The notes: generated by a model not told the origin, from the letters alone. Numbered from the stretch's first letter, positions 45,387-59,469 are shown. The stretch is DNA of 64,000 nucleotides from Icerya purchasi (GCA_039619475.1 CM077115.1:492611352-492675351); one strand, 5' to 3'. Program-made: numbers and translations.

Positions 45387-47582
45387 TCAACTGCCAGCGC
45401 GTATGGGACCATCAAGATTAACAGGAGGACATGTACTGCGTCTGATTGTGAATGTAACATGCACCGACTTGGACGAATTGATCTTAATCCTCCATAGTTG
45501 TGCCCATTTCTTCAGGTTATTCAAGCCAGCCTGCAAGTTCTTCGACGCTGCCACCGGATCGCTGTCCCTCGCAAATAGTACTGTGTCATCAGCAAATGCT
45601 GCGACCTCCACAATGGACGTAACTGGAAGGTCATGTGAGTAAACAAGAAAGAGGATTGGTCCTAATACTGAACCTTAGGGAACGCCAACTTCAGCAGGAT
45701 AAAACTCTGATACATCGTCACCAGATTTTACTTGAAAGTACCTATCTGTCAAGTATAAAGACAGTAGTGGGTAATAGGAGTATAGCAGGGTTTTTTTTAT
45801 TTTTGAAAACAATCCCTCGTGCCACACGCGATCGAAGGCCTGACTAACATCCAGGAAAGCGGCAGAACAATATTGCTTCCTGTCAAAGCAATTACTAATG
45901 TATCTCTGAACTCTACGAACTTGTTCTACTGTAGCGTGCCCAGGACGAAACCCAAACTGATAGTCTGGAATTATACCCTGTAGCTGCTTTATTAGCCTAG
46001 ACAACAATACTTTCTGAAATATTTTAGATACTATTGGTAAAAGACTGATAGGTCGATATGATGAGGCTTCACTAGCGGGTTTACGTGGTTTCGGTATCAT
46101 TATTACCTGAGCCATCTTCCACTGTGACTGATAATAACCTAGCCGAATAACAGCGTTGAAAATTGTTGTTAACAAAACTATGGCCTTTCGCGGTAAGAAT
46201 TTTAGCATCTTTCCAGTGATCAGGTCATATCCAGGGGCTTTATGTGTTGCTAAATTGCCAATTATCATTTTTTTAATTTCTGAGGGCGTGAACTGTTTGA
46301 TTGGGGGAGGGGGGGGCATTTGAAATGGTGCAACTAAATCACGCTTTACCTGATCGTAAAAAGGCTCAAATTCGATGTCCGGAGGATGTGGTTTAAACAC
46401 ATTCTTAAGATGTAGTCCAAAAACTTTCACCTTATCAGATTCACCGTTATCTTTACGCAAGGGTGGTGTCATTTTTTGAGGTCTTCTGAACGCTTTGGTG
46501 GACTTTCACAGTGCGGGATTGTCTTTTTTAACGTCTCCGTTGTAAAGAATTGTTCTAAAGGTATCATTTTTATGCTGTTTTAATAATTTACTTAACTCTT
46601 TGCTTATTATGTTAAGAGAGTTTTTATGAGCTGGATACCTTGTTATTTGCCACAGTTTTCTAATTTTTCTTTTTTCGTGAATTTTTCGCTGAATAATATG
46701 CAGCTAGTTAAAATCTGTGTTTACGGTGACGTTAGGGGTGCTTAACCACGCTGCCTTTTGCAGCATATGATTGAGGTATTCAACTGCTTCGTCAATATTA
46801 CCACCTGTTTTCAATGGAACATTGATGAGAAGATTCTCTTCGATCCAGTGCGTGTAAGAATACCAATCGATTCTATTATTGTGAAATTTAAAATTAGCCT
46901 TTTTAACTATTATTAGCGGACTTATTTCAAGTATTACCGGGGAATAATCTGACGTAGAGTCAAAAGATGTTTCAATATTTGCATATAAAGTACTAATACC
47001 TTTAGTAATAAAAAAGTCAAGTAGGTCAGGTATTTTATTTCTATCAAAGGGCCAGTATGTAGATTGTCCGCTGGAGAACACTGTAAGTTTTGATTTCGAA
47101 ATGCATTTGAATAGTTCCCTTCCTTTAGGATTTGTTAGTCGTGACCAAAAAATTAATGCTTGGCATTATAATCTTCACCTACTATAAATTTATTTCCTAA
47201 TGAGTTAAAAAAATCACTGAATTGAACGTGCATAATTTTGTACCTAGGTGGGCAGTATATTGATGAAATTGTTAATTGTTTACCTGTGCTTGCAATTACT
47301 TTGATAGGTATAGCTTGAATATGAGGTAATTAAATATAGTTGAATTGATAGTGCTTCAGATGTCTGCGTACTAAAATTTGCTGCACCGCCACGAGGCTTA
47401 CCGCACAGATGATCAGCCTGATAAAAATTATAACCATTTAAAGCGTACTAGTTTATTGAAATGAAATGTGTTTCCGAAAGTAACACTGCGTCTAATTTTT
47501 GACTAAGGACAAACATTTCAAGATCGGATTGTCGTTGTAACAATCCGTTAATATTCCAGATAGCTATTCGAATTGAGTTCAT
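45387..47582 (-). pseudogene. Jockey-like LINE ORF2 (endonuclease + RT)
   Basis: It starts MNSIRIAIWNINGLLQRQSD (47582), a typical Jockey endonuclease start, followed by DAVLLSETHF, a DYNAKH block and SDYSPVILEI (46950). The RT has KAPGYDLITGKMLKFLPRKA, YRPISLLPIVSKIFQKVLLS, YQFGFRPGHATVEQV, AAFLDVSQAFDRVWHEGL, GVP-stop-GSVLGPILFLVY and FADDTVLFA with both catalytic Asp. The Gln of the conserved GVPQG is replaced by TAA, and there are early stops/shifts in the endonuclease. Sequence stops resembling ORF2 near 45387, so the 3' end is missing. Confidence 0.85.
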
Positions 47583-47785
47583 TTCGTATTGATTATTTTT
47601 AGCATGAGCGCTGTGAGTACATCCATCAGTCTGTTGAACGTGATCTCCATGCGATTGAAAGATGTTGTATACATGTTTTCTAAGCGCAGGAATGACTGTT
47701 CTAACGATGATTGAAGGTCATATCCGGGAGTCCGTTGAAAGCTATCGCTATTCGTTTTAACATTTGTAGGATTAAAAATTTTCTA

Positions 47786-49374
47786 ATGATTTTCCCTCCT
47801 TGCACCACCTACGACTTTCGCATAGGAAGCGCCGGAAGGGTGAAACACAGAGGTTTGTTGCTGCGTTAATATGGTCCCAGTATGACCACTCACCGCACCG
47901 CTGATATGATTTGCGAGTACAGGAAATTCTGATACAGTATTGCTAACAGGCAAATACCGCTGCACCCTACCAGGACTCTGGTTATTATGTGTTGTTTTTA
48001 GCGGATTATTCGGTTGTTTATGCTTTCTATTGCATATTTCTAAATATACAGCACAGCCTTTATAATTCGCTGGATGACAGCCACTGCATAGAACGCAGGT
48101 TGGATCTGCCTCCCTGCTTTTAGTGCAGTTGGCTGTTAAATGATGCTTTCCGCATTTGACACATCTTGGTGCCTTTTTACAGAAGTTACGGGAGTGACCA
48201 TACTGCTGACAACGCAGACATTGAATCAGACCTCTTTTATGCGGTGCTTCCACCTTTATGTTCATACTTAGCAGTGTTTTTAGGTGAAATATGTTCGTAT
48301 TGTTCTCGTTTGGTTCTAAATCTATAAAGAAAAGAGGTAATGGTTCTTTTGTTTTCCTGTCGTTAATATTAAATACGTCCCGGACGATATGACCCTCATC
48401 AGCCAGCGCCAGTTTAATATCGTCCTTGTTAACTGATAGATGTATGTTTTTTAAGACCACGCGATATGCTTTTCCCTGCTTTATCTGGTATGTATGATAT
48501 TCAGCCTCGAGAGAATCTAAGGCCTTTATTATTACTCTGTAGTTTCCTATACTGTCGACAGCTATTTTAATGGAATTTTTATTTATTATTTTGAAGATGC
48601 ACTTGTTTATACCAATTAGTTTTTATTTAATGCGGGAAGGTTAATCACGTTATTAACAAATACGGGAGGTGGACGAATATTCGTATTTTCATGGCCTGCA
48701 TGGCGGTCGGACTGGATTTCACCCTCGACTTCATCCATCGAACCACTGTCAGTGTGGGTAGCTAAGACTGAAAATTTATTTTTGGTTGATATAGGCTCAA
48801 ACTGTTTCGTTCTTTTTTTAAAAATATCCGGGCTTGAATTTAAGTTTCCCTTGCGCTTGTTCTGTACGACAGACCAGCTAGGATCTTCTTCCATCAAACT
48901 TAATTTGGACAGATTTTCATTTGCGAAGACAACCGGGCCCGCAACGATCGAGGGATTACTTGCATCGATAGTGTCGATATTGGGTCGAGCGAGAAGTGGC
49001 GTTTGTGTGTACGGTGTAATACGTAGCGAATATAACTAAGTGAATGGCGCTTGACCGACGTTATAGTAGCATTGCGGTGGTAGTGGCGGACTTTGCTGTA
49101 TATCAATTGTCTTATCAGCTATTGATAACGCGGAAGGAATAGTTGCCGTAGAATCGACGACGATAGCAGCGCCGCTGGGGACAGAAGAATAGGTAAGAAG
49201 TCGCGCGGGAACGATGTATTTTGCGGCTTGTGTTGTCCGCTGTGTAGCGACAGCAGCACTATTGTTAATGTTATACTGCACAGATGCGTTTTGTGTTTGT
49301 GGCTGCATGTAAAACGGGTTTGATGTGAGCACCGGCGCGGCCGTTATCATCGCCATAACAGCGACAACACACAC
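47786..49374 (-). pseudogene. Jockey-like LINE ORF1 (gag-type, zinc knuckles)
   Basis: Immediately upstream of ORF2 on the minus strand. The N-terminal low-complexity part (49374-49036) ends in a stop; a second part restarts near 48894 (MEEDPSWSVVQNKRK...) and a third (48540-47786) has the RNA-binding-like region and knuckles CLRCQQYGHSRNFC, CVKCGKHHLTANC and CVLCSGCHPANYKGC. This triple CCHC set is typical of Jockey ORF1, which packages element RNA. At least two stops break it. Confidence 0.85.
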
Positions 49375-52300
49375 GCCTGTGAGCGTAGATGTGTCAGTGA
49401 GAGCTGACCAGACGGGAGTGTTATTCTGTGTGTACTAAAATAAATTAATATATCGATATGTACGATAAACGAAAATAATCGGAATAATCTCACCACAGCT
49501 GCTCCGCTGATGTGATTAAACGCGATAATACAACGTAACTGAACACGCGTTGGAGTAATATAAATGGCGATAAATAATTATTTCTTTTTCATCTTGCATC
49601 CTACATTGAAAGGTACATATATCTCCAACTGTTTAGAAGAACTAGCCGTTGATTGGGTCCTTTTTGAAATAATTTTTGAATGAACTTTTGTCTTCCGTGG
49701 AGACTCATCATGACTTTTTTTCGTCACTTGGTGGCATTTTTAAAATTCGATAAATAAGACACTGCGTAAGAGTGGCTTTTCGTACAACTATTACGTACAG
49801 AAGGAGCGGGGACTGTCCGTTATCTTTCTTAACTTGATCTGCCGCTTGTAAGGAAGAAAGAGAGGCGCTACTCGTATACGCGTAACGGAGAGAGCCGAGC
49901 GCGTACATTTTAATTCGATAGATTACTGGCTAATCTATTATAAATTTTTAGATTTATTATCAGAATTATTCATAACGTACGCTCGCTCGTTTTTCCTGTT
50001 AATTGCCCATATATTTTTATATTTATATATAAGTTGCGCGAAAGAAGTTTCACTTCAAAAATTATTAATCTTAAAAGCCCTTAACGATAAATAGTAAAAT
50101 TTAAATTCAAATATATTATATAACTGGATACTGATTTTTTCGCGATATCTGATTGTGTTCGTTAGTGCGTTTTAGGTTCAAATAATAGTTTTGAATTTTG
50201 GCTGTGTAATTTTCCCTCTACTGAAAACGGCTGAAATATTAACAATATTTCTAATAAATTGGACACTTGCGCGTTTGTTTTTAATCAAATGCTTCGCATA
50301 TTGTGCGGATTTTGCAGTTTCATTTTTACGTTATTTATTTATTAGCAATTCTCCTTTTTGTTAAAAATATGACTACTTTTAGCATATCGCGTTTTATTAA
50401 TACCGAATTTGTTTACCGTCCATCTGACTAAAATAGTACAATTCTTAGTACTTGTAGTTTTTGTTTTTTTTTTCTTCTGACAAAAGGTCGAAAACGGGAT
50501 TTATATTTTTGAAAAGAGAATTTTTAATTTTTTCTTTTAAGGCTATCGAACTTTCATACACAAGAAAATAGTCAACGCGCAATAATTTCAACCTACGTAC
50601 TTGTCTTACAGCGTAAACTTTTAGATATTGCTAATTTGTACTTTTAAAAGTTTTTATGCATACATGGCGAAATTTAAAAATACAGATGATCATAATCCTT
50701 CATTCAACTCTTTCTTCAGATGGCCATTATTTATCACCCAACAGATTTGACATACATCGTGTACTATAATCGGAAAACATTTCGAAGTTATTAAACGAAA
50801 ACATTTTAATCTGAAGTCGATGTTTCTTTTTCGGCGTGTCGTTTGCCGATTAAATGGTACGAAGAGGAGTCCATTAGTACACCATTAAACTGAATTTTCA
50901 GTAGTTACCTATTTTACAGTTCTCATTGCTTCGCGCAATCGGATAACTTTTTTTTCTTCTTCTATCCATGTATATTTAGCGAACCATCCAAAGTGCTGCT
51001 TTTAGCTGCTAAGGCTATTACAGCATACAGATGTGCTGTCAATATTTAGAGATAATTAATTAATTTGGTTGATTTAATAAACTGAAGGACAGATGCCGCT
51101 GCTGTCGATGAGTTAGCAAGAATACTAGTAGCATTATCGGTGCTGTTCCATGAGACTCGGATGGAAGGGGTGGAGCTCACCGCAACATAAAGACGTGGGA
51201 CAGGGCTGTGTGTCCTGTTCGCAGCCGGCTCAGAGCGCAAAACTCTGCAGGAGACATCATATTTTCTACTGTTCACCATGGCCCAAACGTTTGGTAGGAA
51301 GCCCACTGCTCTTTCCAAGCGAGCGAGCATTTGACCAAGAATAATGCTGAAATACACGGTGTTAAGAAGGCGTTTTCAGGCATGGGAGAAAGCATTAGCC
51401 GCCTACAAGTCTGTTACAATTAGCGCTTTTTGAGTCGTAGGCTCTAGAAGGAGAAAGAAAACTTGGAAGAGGATTAAGAAAATAAAATTGAAACGTAAAA
51501 TAGGAAATTGAGGAAAGAACACAGAACGAAAATCATCCCAAACAACTGGTTTCATCCTGACTAAGCCATACGACTTGATCCGCGTTTCGATATTTTCAAC
51601 AAAATTCCACTACATTAGTCGTAAAAAATTTGACCCAGCAAAAGATGGACCCGGGTCCTCAAAATTCCGGCACATCGGGTTAAGTGGTTACTATATCCCC
51701 CAGGACTATCGTCTGACAGAGTATCAGCGACGTCAAACTGTACCGTGCTACCTTCTATGCTAGAATTGTTCGGTATGGGCCTCACCGACCGATACAAACC
51801 GCATTTCGTCACGACCCTCGCTATATCCGAGCCCGTCATTGTCTCTCTCTCAATTTTAACGTTCGCTTACCCTAAAAGCAACAGAGGAAAAAGAAACGAA
51901 GTGGAGAGAAAATATGCAAAGAGAAAGGAAAAAAAGAATAAGATAAGAAAAAAATTTATGATCGCAATGATAGCGAAACGGCGAAACAAAAATCAAAAAA
52001 AAGGAATAGACAAAAGTATGTCTATGAACTTATTTTGTTTTCGATCTGTTCTTCAACAAGGGTCATGTAGACTCATCGGATCCCTGTTCGGCTTGCCATT
52101 TGAAATCAATTTTCTTTTTCTCATATTCTTTCTACTTTGCTCCGAGAGAAACTGGTCTGAATCATGATGTTGGAAATTGGATAGTTGACAAGACGTGACC
52201 CAAACGGTGAATTTCGACTACTTCCCAATTTCGGTTCCCAAGATGTAAGGTGACGAAAAAGAAGTAAAGAAAACGGGAAAAATAATAATTATGCAAATTA

Positions 52301-53999
52301 TACAAACAACGGATGTCACAACTGCAGTGGAAGCCATAGGCTTCCGCCCTTTTTTTTTAATACTATCTTTTCTGACTAGGTGGTAAAAAGAGAATGGCGG
52401 ATCCGCTTTCACTACGGTCGTCATGATGGACACTTCACGTGTTCAGTGAAGTAAAGGAAAATTGATGAAACTATGTATGTTCGGAAGACTACAAAACACA
52501 GCACATGCGGACGAGCGTACACAGACAGCAAATATGCTCAAGACTAAAAAAAAAAAAATAGAAGAAAAACAACTAAAACACAAATAAAACTGCCTCAAAA
52601 CGGTAGGGCAATCAAAATTTTGCGCAAACGGCTTTAATACGGCGACTAGAACATAATAATTAACGCTGTAATAGTTTCTAAACGGCTAGAAATTAAATGT
52701 ACAAAGGTAAATCGCCGAATTACTTATCACAGAAGGCTGTGCCTATCAGCTGATCGAATGATCGCACACAATATATGTATATGCACACCTTCTTCCCGGA
52801 AGTAAATTCTAACCTTGCCATTGGTAATGACTAATACATAAAAGTCATAATCGTTTTTTATTTTAAATAATGTATATTGATACGGATTCGATACTTACCG
52901 CGCTATCTGATGCTGATGTCGAGCTAGAAATTATTCTATGATTAAAATCATTATTTTCGATCTCTCGGTATCATCGTATTGTTCGTTGTCGGTGGAGAAT
53001 AGTTTCCGATTTCGGTTGAATTTTTTGGCGCGTGTAGTGTTTGGGTGTTTGTGTAAGTGCCCTGGTGTGTGCGGTCCGCGACAGCAGCGTAGCGTCTTTC
53101 GGCAGCGTGAGCCGCGAGAGAAGAAGAATCAGGCATTGTAACATATGTGTAATATGTCAATAATGGTCTTATCAATTTAAGTTTTACCGCTATTATTTAG
53201 CTTTTATCTCTTGCATCTTGCCGATCGTGTGAGATGATAGTCACAGATTGTCGACATTTAGTCGTCCTTGAGTTACTGTTTTATTAATGAGTTAGCGTAA
53301 CGTTGCATGTTTCGTTTTCCTAGTCGCTGTATGTTCTGAAAATGCGGATGCCATACCGTTTGCATACCGTTTTTTTTGCACTTTATTAATTATTTTTTTT
53401 ATTTGTAAAATTCGATTCGAGACTGGTTTTATATGTGTACGTGAATTTTTATTTTCGCCCTTCGTGTCGATAAATTTGTTTGTTTAATTTGGTAAAATAT
53501 ACGTGTTACCACAGTGATTGTGTCGATAACTCGGCGATTTAAACACGCGGTGGTGAATCCTCCGTGAGATCTCCCGGTCGGGGAAAGGTGCTTAGGCACG
53601 AAATATTTGTTATTTGTTATCCTGGTCGACGGTGGCCGGAGATTCGTTTTTTTTTTACAGTTCAAAAGGTTTTTTTCCTTCCGTTAAATTAAAGAAAAAT
53701 CTTGTGGAGGTATCTATCTCAATTCCGGGGAAAAGTCGAAATTTTTCCCCTTGTGGTTCCGTTCCGCCCTTTCAAAATATTGGCTTCGGAAGCAGGGTCA
53801 GTAAAAAATCGAAATTCATAACACTATATATGTATATATATATGGAGTTCAATTTAAAGTGATAACGGTAATAGAGACGTTTGCTTGCGTTATCGTAAAT
53901 GGTAATAATTTTAAGCGTGCCGCTATATAGTGCGTAAGTAAAATATTTATAGCAAGTGTTAAGATGTTTTATTTTGTCGCGTTTATTCTATACCGCATA
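49375..53999. other. Long stretch without confident genes
   Basis: Short frames occur (for example a basic plus-strand frame at 51745-52167), but none matches a family or shows a splice structure. The minus-strand piece 51357-51240 (LARLERAVGFLPNVWAMV) is weakly reminiscent of a LINE C-terminal region. Basic 55-codon minus frame near 49730-49590 is unassigned. Nothing else was recognised. Confidence 0.35.
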
Positions 54000-54530
54000 C
54001 TACAACAATAAATTCTCAGAAGAATGTAATAAATCGTGTGAAGATGTAATAAGCCTTAAAGATGTACCAACAGAAAGTAATAAAAAAATCAACAACTTGA
54101 AATAACGGGTCTGAAATAGGAGAATGAAAATCTAAAAAGAGAGATAAGTAAGTTATTGAAATGAAAGGGAAAGAGTCGCAAACAGAGGTGGATAAATTAT
54201 AACAATATCCAAGAGCAGAAATGTAATCATTAGAGTGGTCTACCGTTAAAAAAGGATGAAAATGTTAAAAGGAAGGTAAAAATAATAGCTGACAAGCCGC
54301 ATGTAAATTTACATGATAACGATATAAAGGTGGCCCAAAGAGGAAATAGGGTGGTCATAATAGCAAAATTAAACCATAGAGTCAAAAAAGAACAAATGGT
54401 TACGGATGACTATTGACCGGTAATCAGATAGATTTGGATAATATAAAACCCGACCAGAAAATTGACGTTGAAGAATATCTCACAAAACAGATACGACATT
54501 TACTAGCCAGCAAAGAAAGAGTGTGATAAA
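54000..54530 (+). pseudogene. Possible LINE ORF1 fragment
   Basis: Plus-strand pieces such as NRVVIIAKLNHRVKKEQMVT and lysine-rich flanks resemble the RNA-binding part of LINE ORF1 proteins, in broken frames. Weak evidence. Confidence 0.25.
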
Positions 54531-54531
54531 G

Positions 54532-56323
54532 TAGCGGCGGATCCACGAGGGGAGGGGGGCGCCCCCCAAAGAACCAAAGCCTCTATGAAAAAATTTGTTA
54601 GAACAGAGAAACTTAATTTATGCTATAATAGATTTGTATGAATTTTACTTACGGATTTTAATAATTAATATTTAATACTATTTCCTAGTAAAACCAATAA
54701 TGTTCCCTTTTTATTCTATTTTAAACACAACTGTTGTCAATCTTTTGCCATTTTTATTTATTTTTAATTTTTATTTTTTAATTTTAATTAAAAATAGAGT
54801 TTAATGAGAAACATATATATTTAAACTTGCTCATGAACAAAAAATTCAGATCAGATTACTAACAAAAATAAAAAAGAAGTAAAGTCCAATAAATACTATC
54901 TTTTTTAAAAGATATTTATTCGCTTAACGTTTCGATCAGCTTACACTGGCCAAATACTATCTTTCTTTTTTCTTTTTTTTTTAAGGCTCGTTAACCGGGG
55001 ACTTTTATCCAGAAACAATTAGAATAGGAAGTAGTCAATTATATCTTCATACAATATCATATATGTTATTAAGAGAAAGGAACAAATAATAGGAACAATC
55101 TGTGGAGAGGGAAAAGATAAGACATAAGAAGCGCAATATGGAGTAGGAAAACCAAGTGTCTCAGCAAACTGAAATAGAAAGCAGAGCACTCAGCAGAAAG
55201 AAATCAACACTTAATAAACACATGATCCATATCGCAAACGTGCTCTTCGTTTGAGTGGAGAAGATAAAATGTTTAGGAAACTAAGGAAAAACGAAAACGG
55301 GAGGAAGATAATAAAGTATGACTTAAGAGCGCAGACGAATAATGAAGACAACAACAGAACGACGAAGTGAAGGAAACAAAGAGAACCACGGATTCGCAGG
55401 AAGACTAGGTTGAACAAACAGATAAAAATAACAATTGTTAGAGAAAGAGGGGAAGCATATATACCCGATACAATAATCTGAGATGAAAACCTTTGCACAA
55501 CGGAAGGAGATTGGACGATGGTACTTTTTTAAAGAAGAAGTGAAAAGATGCAGCAATCCGAGCCAAGCTTAGAAGCTTGAATGGCCAGGAACCCACAACA
55601 AATCAATTTGAATGGAATAAAGGGAAGAAAGAACGTGGATAAGTGAGTGTATGCGGAGTATGATAAAATCACAGGAATGATCAGGTAGGGGAGAATGAAT
55701 TAAAGGGCGGTCATGGAGTCAGATATAATCAAGAATTTAGAGAAAAGGCGATCGGAGGAAATGGAAATAATGGACCATAGTCATTAATACGTTTATGAAT
55801 GTAGAACAGAAAGGAGGCAGGCGAAAGATTCTGAAAAGCCAAAATCTGAGAGCGTAAAAGAAGCACCGACACCATCCGGCCTCTTCGAACCATCTGTAAA
55901 CACGGTTGCATACGAAGGAAATTGAAAATTGATGAAACTGTGGAATTCTTGTCTATTTAGGGCGTATAGAAGAAATTTAGAGAGCGTAGTGTACAGTAAA
56001 CATATTTGGAGGATGGCAGAGATCGGCGAAATCAAAAGTGAAATAAGGGAGATTGACGAAGGACATTATACTATTTCTTAACTACCATATTTAAGGTATA
56101 ATTTTATAATTTCGTTTTATTTTTCACCCCTAAAATTAAAGCAAAAGTTAAATTAAAAATTGTAATAATTACGTATTTTTAAAACATTTTTAAATTTCTA
56201 TAAAGGTCGCTATTTGATTTTCTTCATGAAACAAGGTATTTCTCAAATTTACTGTCTACCGTATAAAACATTACGTAATTATATAATCCCCCCTCCCCCA
56301 AATGTCCTTCTGGATCTGCCGCT
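54532..56323 (+). mobile_element. hAT-type element, family B, hosting a LINE
   Basis: Ends AGCGGCGGATCCAC and TGGATCTGCCGCTG are inverted, with C/G-rich runs just inside. The outer ~380 and ~255 bases match 35370-35852. The middle is replaced by a LINE insertion (54960-56060). Confidence 0.7.
54960..56060 (-). pseudogene. LINE RNase H fragment inserted in hAT element
   Basis: Minus-strand frames show FPSYATVFTDGSKRPDGVGA (RNase H motif with the first catalytic Asp) near 55920 and, in another frame, LLWVPGHSSF near 55600 (a conserved late RNase H motif). The T-rich run at 54961-54982 would be its poly(A) tail. It belongs to an RNase-H-bearing LINE group; 5'-truncated and frameshifted. Confidence 0.7.
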
Positions 56324-56689
56324 GTAAAGGTTATATCGCATTTGCCTGGTACAGACAAGGAAAGACATGCTGTAGAGTAATGGCGCGCAGCAGTGCGGTA
56401 AAAATAAATAATTTTGCGCAACTTGATCACTTAATCGACGCATCGCCATCGACACTACTACACAGAAGATAAGAAAGCAAGATCAAGAAGCAGCTGATAA
56501 GGCCAAGCAGTTCGATGTAGACAGTAGTTTAGCTACAACTACAGGAAACCGGTCATGTCAACAGAAACAGTCGTCAATAAATCAATTCGTTAACCGTATT
56601 ACCTACACACACGCGTAAAAGTGTGTAGCATGAACAGCTGAATTCGCCTTGCCCGGTAACACTCAGTACGCAAGAGCAAGTCGACCATT

Positions 56690-57774
56690 CCTCTCACCTC
56701 TCATTATAAATCAACAAATGAAACCAAATTGCAATACTCGAGTAGAACTAATAATATTATTAATAGCAGCGGAGTAAGAATTAAAATAAAATATTTACTA
56801 AATTATAAAAAAATTGAAAAAAAAAAAAAAAGGATTAAACAGGAAAGTATTAAACACATTGCCAGTTTAAATGTTAGATCGTTAAAAATCAATGAAAGCT
56901 TAATTGCACTATAAGTCTGTCGAAAGTAAGAAGAAATGGAACTAACATGATAGCGACTAAAGAGGACAATTTATTGTGTTTTATAGGGAATAATGAAGGA
57001 CAGAAAGGAGGTTTTATTATAAATCGGTATTGGAAAGATAACTTGTTCGAGTTTAAGGGTGTTTCTGAAAGCGTAGTAAAATTTTGTATCAATAAGGAAA
57101 TAAGAGGTAATCTCAATCTTTATCTACATATATTCAGGTCTATGCACCGATAACGACTTCAGACAGCATGATTTTTATAACCGAAATTCTAAGAAATTGT
57201 AAAACAAATTCGAAATACCGTCTAATAATTATGGGTGACTTTAATAATCAAATTGGGTAGAGAAATAAAGAAGAACATAGAACGTTAAGGCCACACAATT
57301 ATAGGGTAAGAAATGAAAGGGAGGGGAAACTTGTAAGCTTCTTTGTTAAACAGGAATTAAAAATAATAAATACTTTTTATTTAAGAAAAGGAAAGGAAGA
57401 AGATGAACGTGAATTTCTCAAAATCAAATTAACTACATATTAACAGCGGTAAGAAAAATTATAAATTTTAATGTTATACGGAATTTCAAATTCCACTCAG
57501 ATCATAAACTGATCACGTGTAAAATTTTACTTTCAAAGTGGCGGTTTCAAATAGGGGAAAAGAAGAGGGGTAAGAGAATAAACAGAGAAAATTGCGAAGA
57601 TTACGATATCGAATTAAACAAATTAAAAGATAAAATAAGCGATGTAAAATATAAATAATGTAGAAATATTATATAGGAAGATAAAAACCGGCATTAAAAA
57701 GACCACCGAAAGTACAGGAGTCATAAATGAGAAATCAATCTCGACAACTCTACCGGTAGATGTAAAACAATTCG
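56690..57774 (+). pseudogene. RTE-like LINE endonuclease remnant
   Basis: IKHIASLNVRSL (about 56860) is an endonuclease start; later frames give NEGQKGGFIINRYW, YAPITTSD, IMGDFNNQIG, GVRNEREGKLVSFF-like and STQIINWSRV-type blocks, i.e. the EN motif order. Several stops. The coding remnant continues after an insertion at 58765-58880 (REKLKRKWNKIDKEKIELN, LCKTVKNRLR). Confidence 0.7.
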
Positions 57775-58765
57775 CGTATTATCGCGTGTAGTACGCGCAC
57801 GTTTTTCCCCGAGTTTTATGTCGTAAAGTGGGGGTGCGAGGTTACACGAGGATTGCAGATGACCAGTCGTTGACCTCCTCCCTTCTTAAACACACATTCC
57901 TTTCCATTGGTGACATGCAAAGTAGGTCTACCTATTATTCTGTCATTCGTGCTATGAACATCAGTTTGTGCACAGTAACCTATCCGTTAATTGTTTACAA
58001 AGTTACTACCTACTATTGTAATACCTCGGTATTTTGCCAGTGTTTTGATGAACCTCGTTTTGCTTTTTTTTTTGTTTTTTTTTAACCCCCCTTTTGGGCA
58101 TGTTAACAAAGAATCTTCGCTCAGAAACGACACGGGGGAGAAGGATCAGTTAAATGCAGATTCGGTCAGTAGTTACTGATAAGATAAAAGAACTGAAGAT
58201 AGGAACAACGAAGGTGGACGGAAACGATAAGATACCTCGTTTTATGTACCTATTATTTTAACCAGTGTTGTAATTTTTAAAGTTTTAGTAACTGAAAAAT
58301 TCAGTGTTGTAATTTTTAAAGTTTTACTTTGTGTCTATTTATCAAATTACGGATATAATGGAGGCCGCGTTCATTTAGGCCTAAACTGTTCTAATGTTTG
58401 TTTCGTATTCTGTAGGTTTATACATGCAGGAGACATCGGCACGTTCGTTACGAGCCTGCTATTACAGAATCGATAAAGTCTTCATCTATTCAAGAAACAA
58501 GCTTTAAAAAATAAACTACTAAACCGTATTTCAAAATAGGTACCTGATAATTTTTGCACTGTAATATTTTTATACCTAATAAAAGAACGTGACTACTAGT
58601 CATCGCAAGTCTTTCTTAATGTAACCTAATGAACTTCATTCATTTCTCACAACTTTTGGAATACGATAATAAAAGTGTTGTTAATAACTTCGTTTTTCAG
58701 ATTTTTCGATAGATGAAATAGAGGTACGCATCTTACACGAGGGCGAGTGGTACACGCGACAATAC
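57775..58765. mobile_element. Putative insertion splitting the RTE-like LINE
   Basis: CGTATTATCGCGTGTA at 57776 and its near-inverse TACACGCGACAATACG at 58752 may be terminal inverted repeats of a ~990-base non-coding element. LINE-type sequence lies on both sides. No transposase. Confidence 0.5.
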
Positions 58766-59469
58766 GGTAATAACTAGCAGAGAAAAATTAAAGAGGAAGT
58801 GGAACAAAATAGACAAAGAGAAAATCGAGCTAAATAGCTTATGTAAAACCGTTAAAAATAGGTTGAGAACGTTTAATAAAAAGAGGCATGGCCGTTCGCG
58901 AGAGAGGGGTTGAGGGAGTCCAACTCTCCACCAAATGTTTTGGATTTTTTTTTGATTAAGAAAGAAATTCTATTTGATATTTAAAGAAAAACAAATAAAA
59001 ATAGGAATAAAATAAATATTTGCTACACAAATTGAAACAAATTTGACTGCTTTTTATTCGGTTTTGGTTATTTTTATCCATATGCAGTGACCAATTCCTG
59101 GAAGTGTAGTAGGCATTTAAAAAAAAACCAAAAAAAGCAACAGCGAAGGCAGAATTTTTATCATGTTCCAACATGATCTTATGAGTTTTGAAACTGAACG
59201 GAATTTTCAAGTTACGGTTGTTCGATAGATATGCTGCGACTTGCGCACAACAAGTAGTATCGAGTGCTTACTAGCGACACTAATGAAAAAAAAAAATAAA
59301 ACCTTGGAGGGAAAAAAGAAATGGTCTGCGTACGGTTGCTGAAAACTGAGTGTGTATAGCTGGGTTTTTTTTCCCTTTCTTTTTTACTATATATTAAAAG
59401 AAAATAAAGAAAAGAGCGTTTTACCAATCGGTTTTTCTGTACTCTTCTTAACTTTCTGTTTCAACTGAT

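Noticed and set aside
49708..49908. Short minus-strand frame upstream of the Jockey element
   Set aside because: No similarity recognised and no promoter or splice context; likely chance.
51745..52167. 140-codon plus-strand frame
   Set aside because: Lysine-rich middle from A-rich DNA, no recognisable domain or exon signals.
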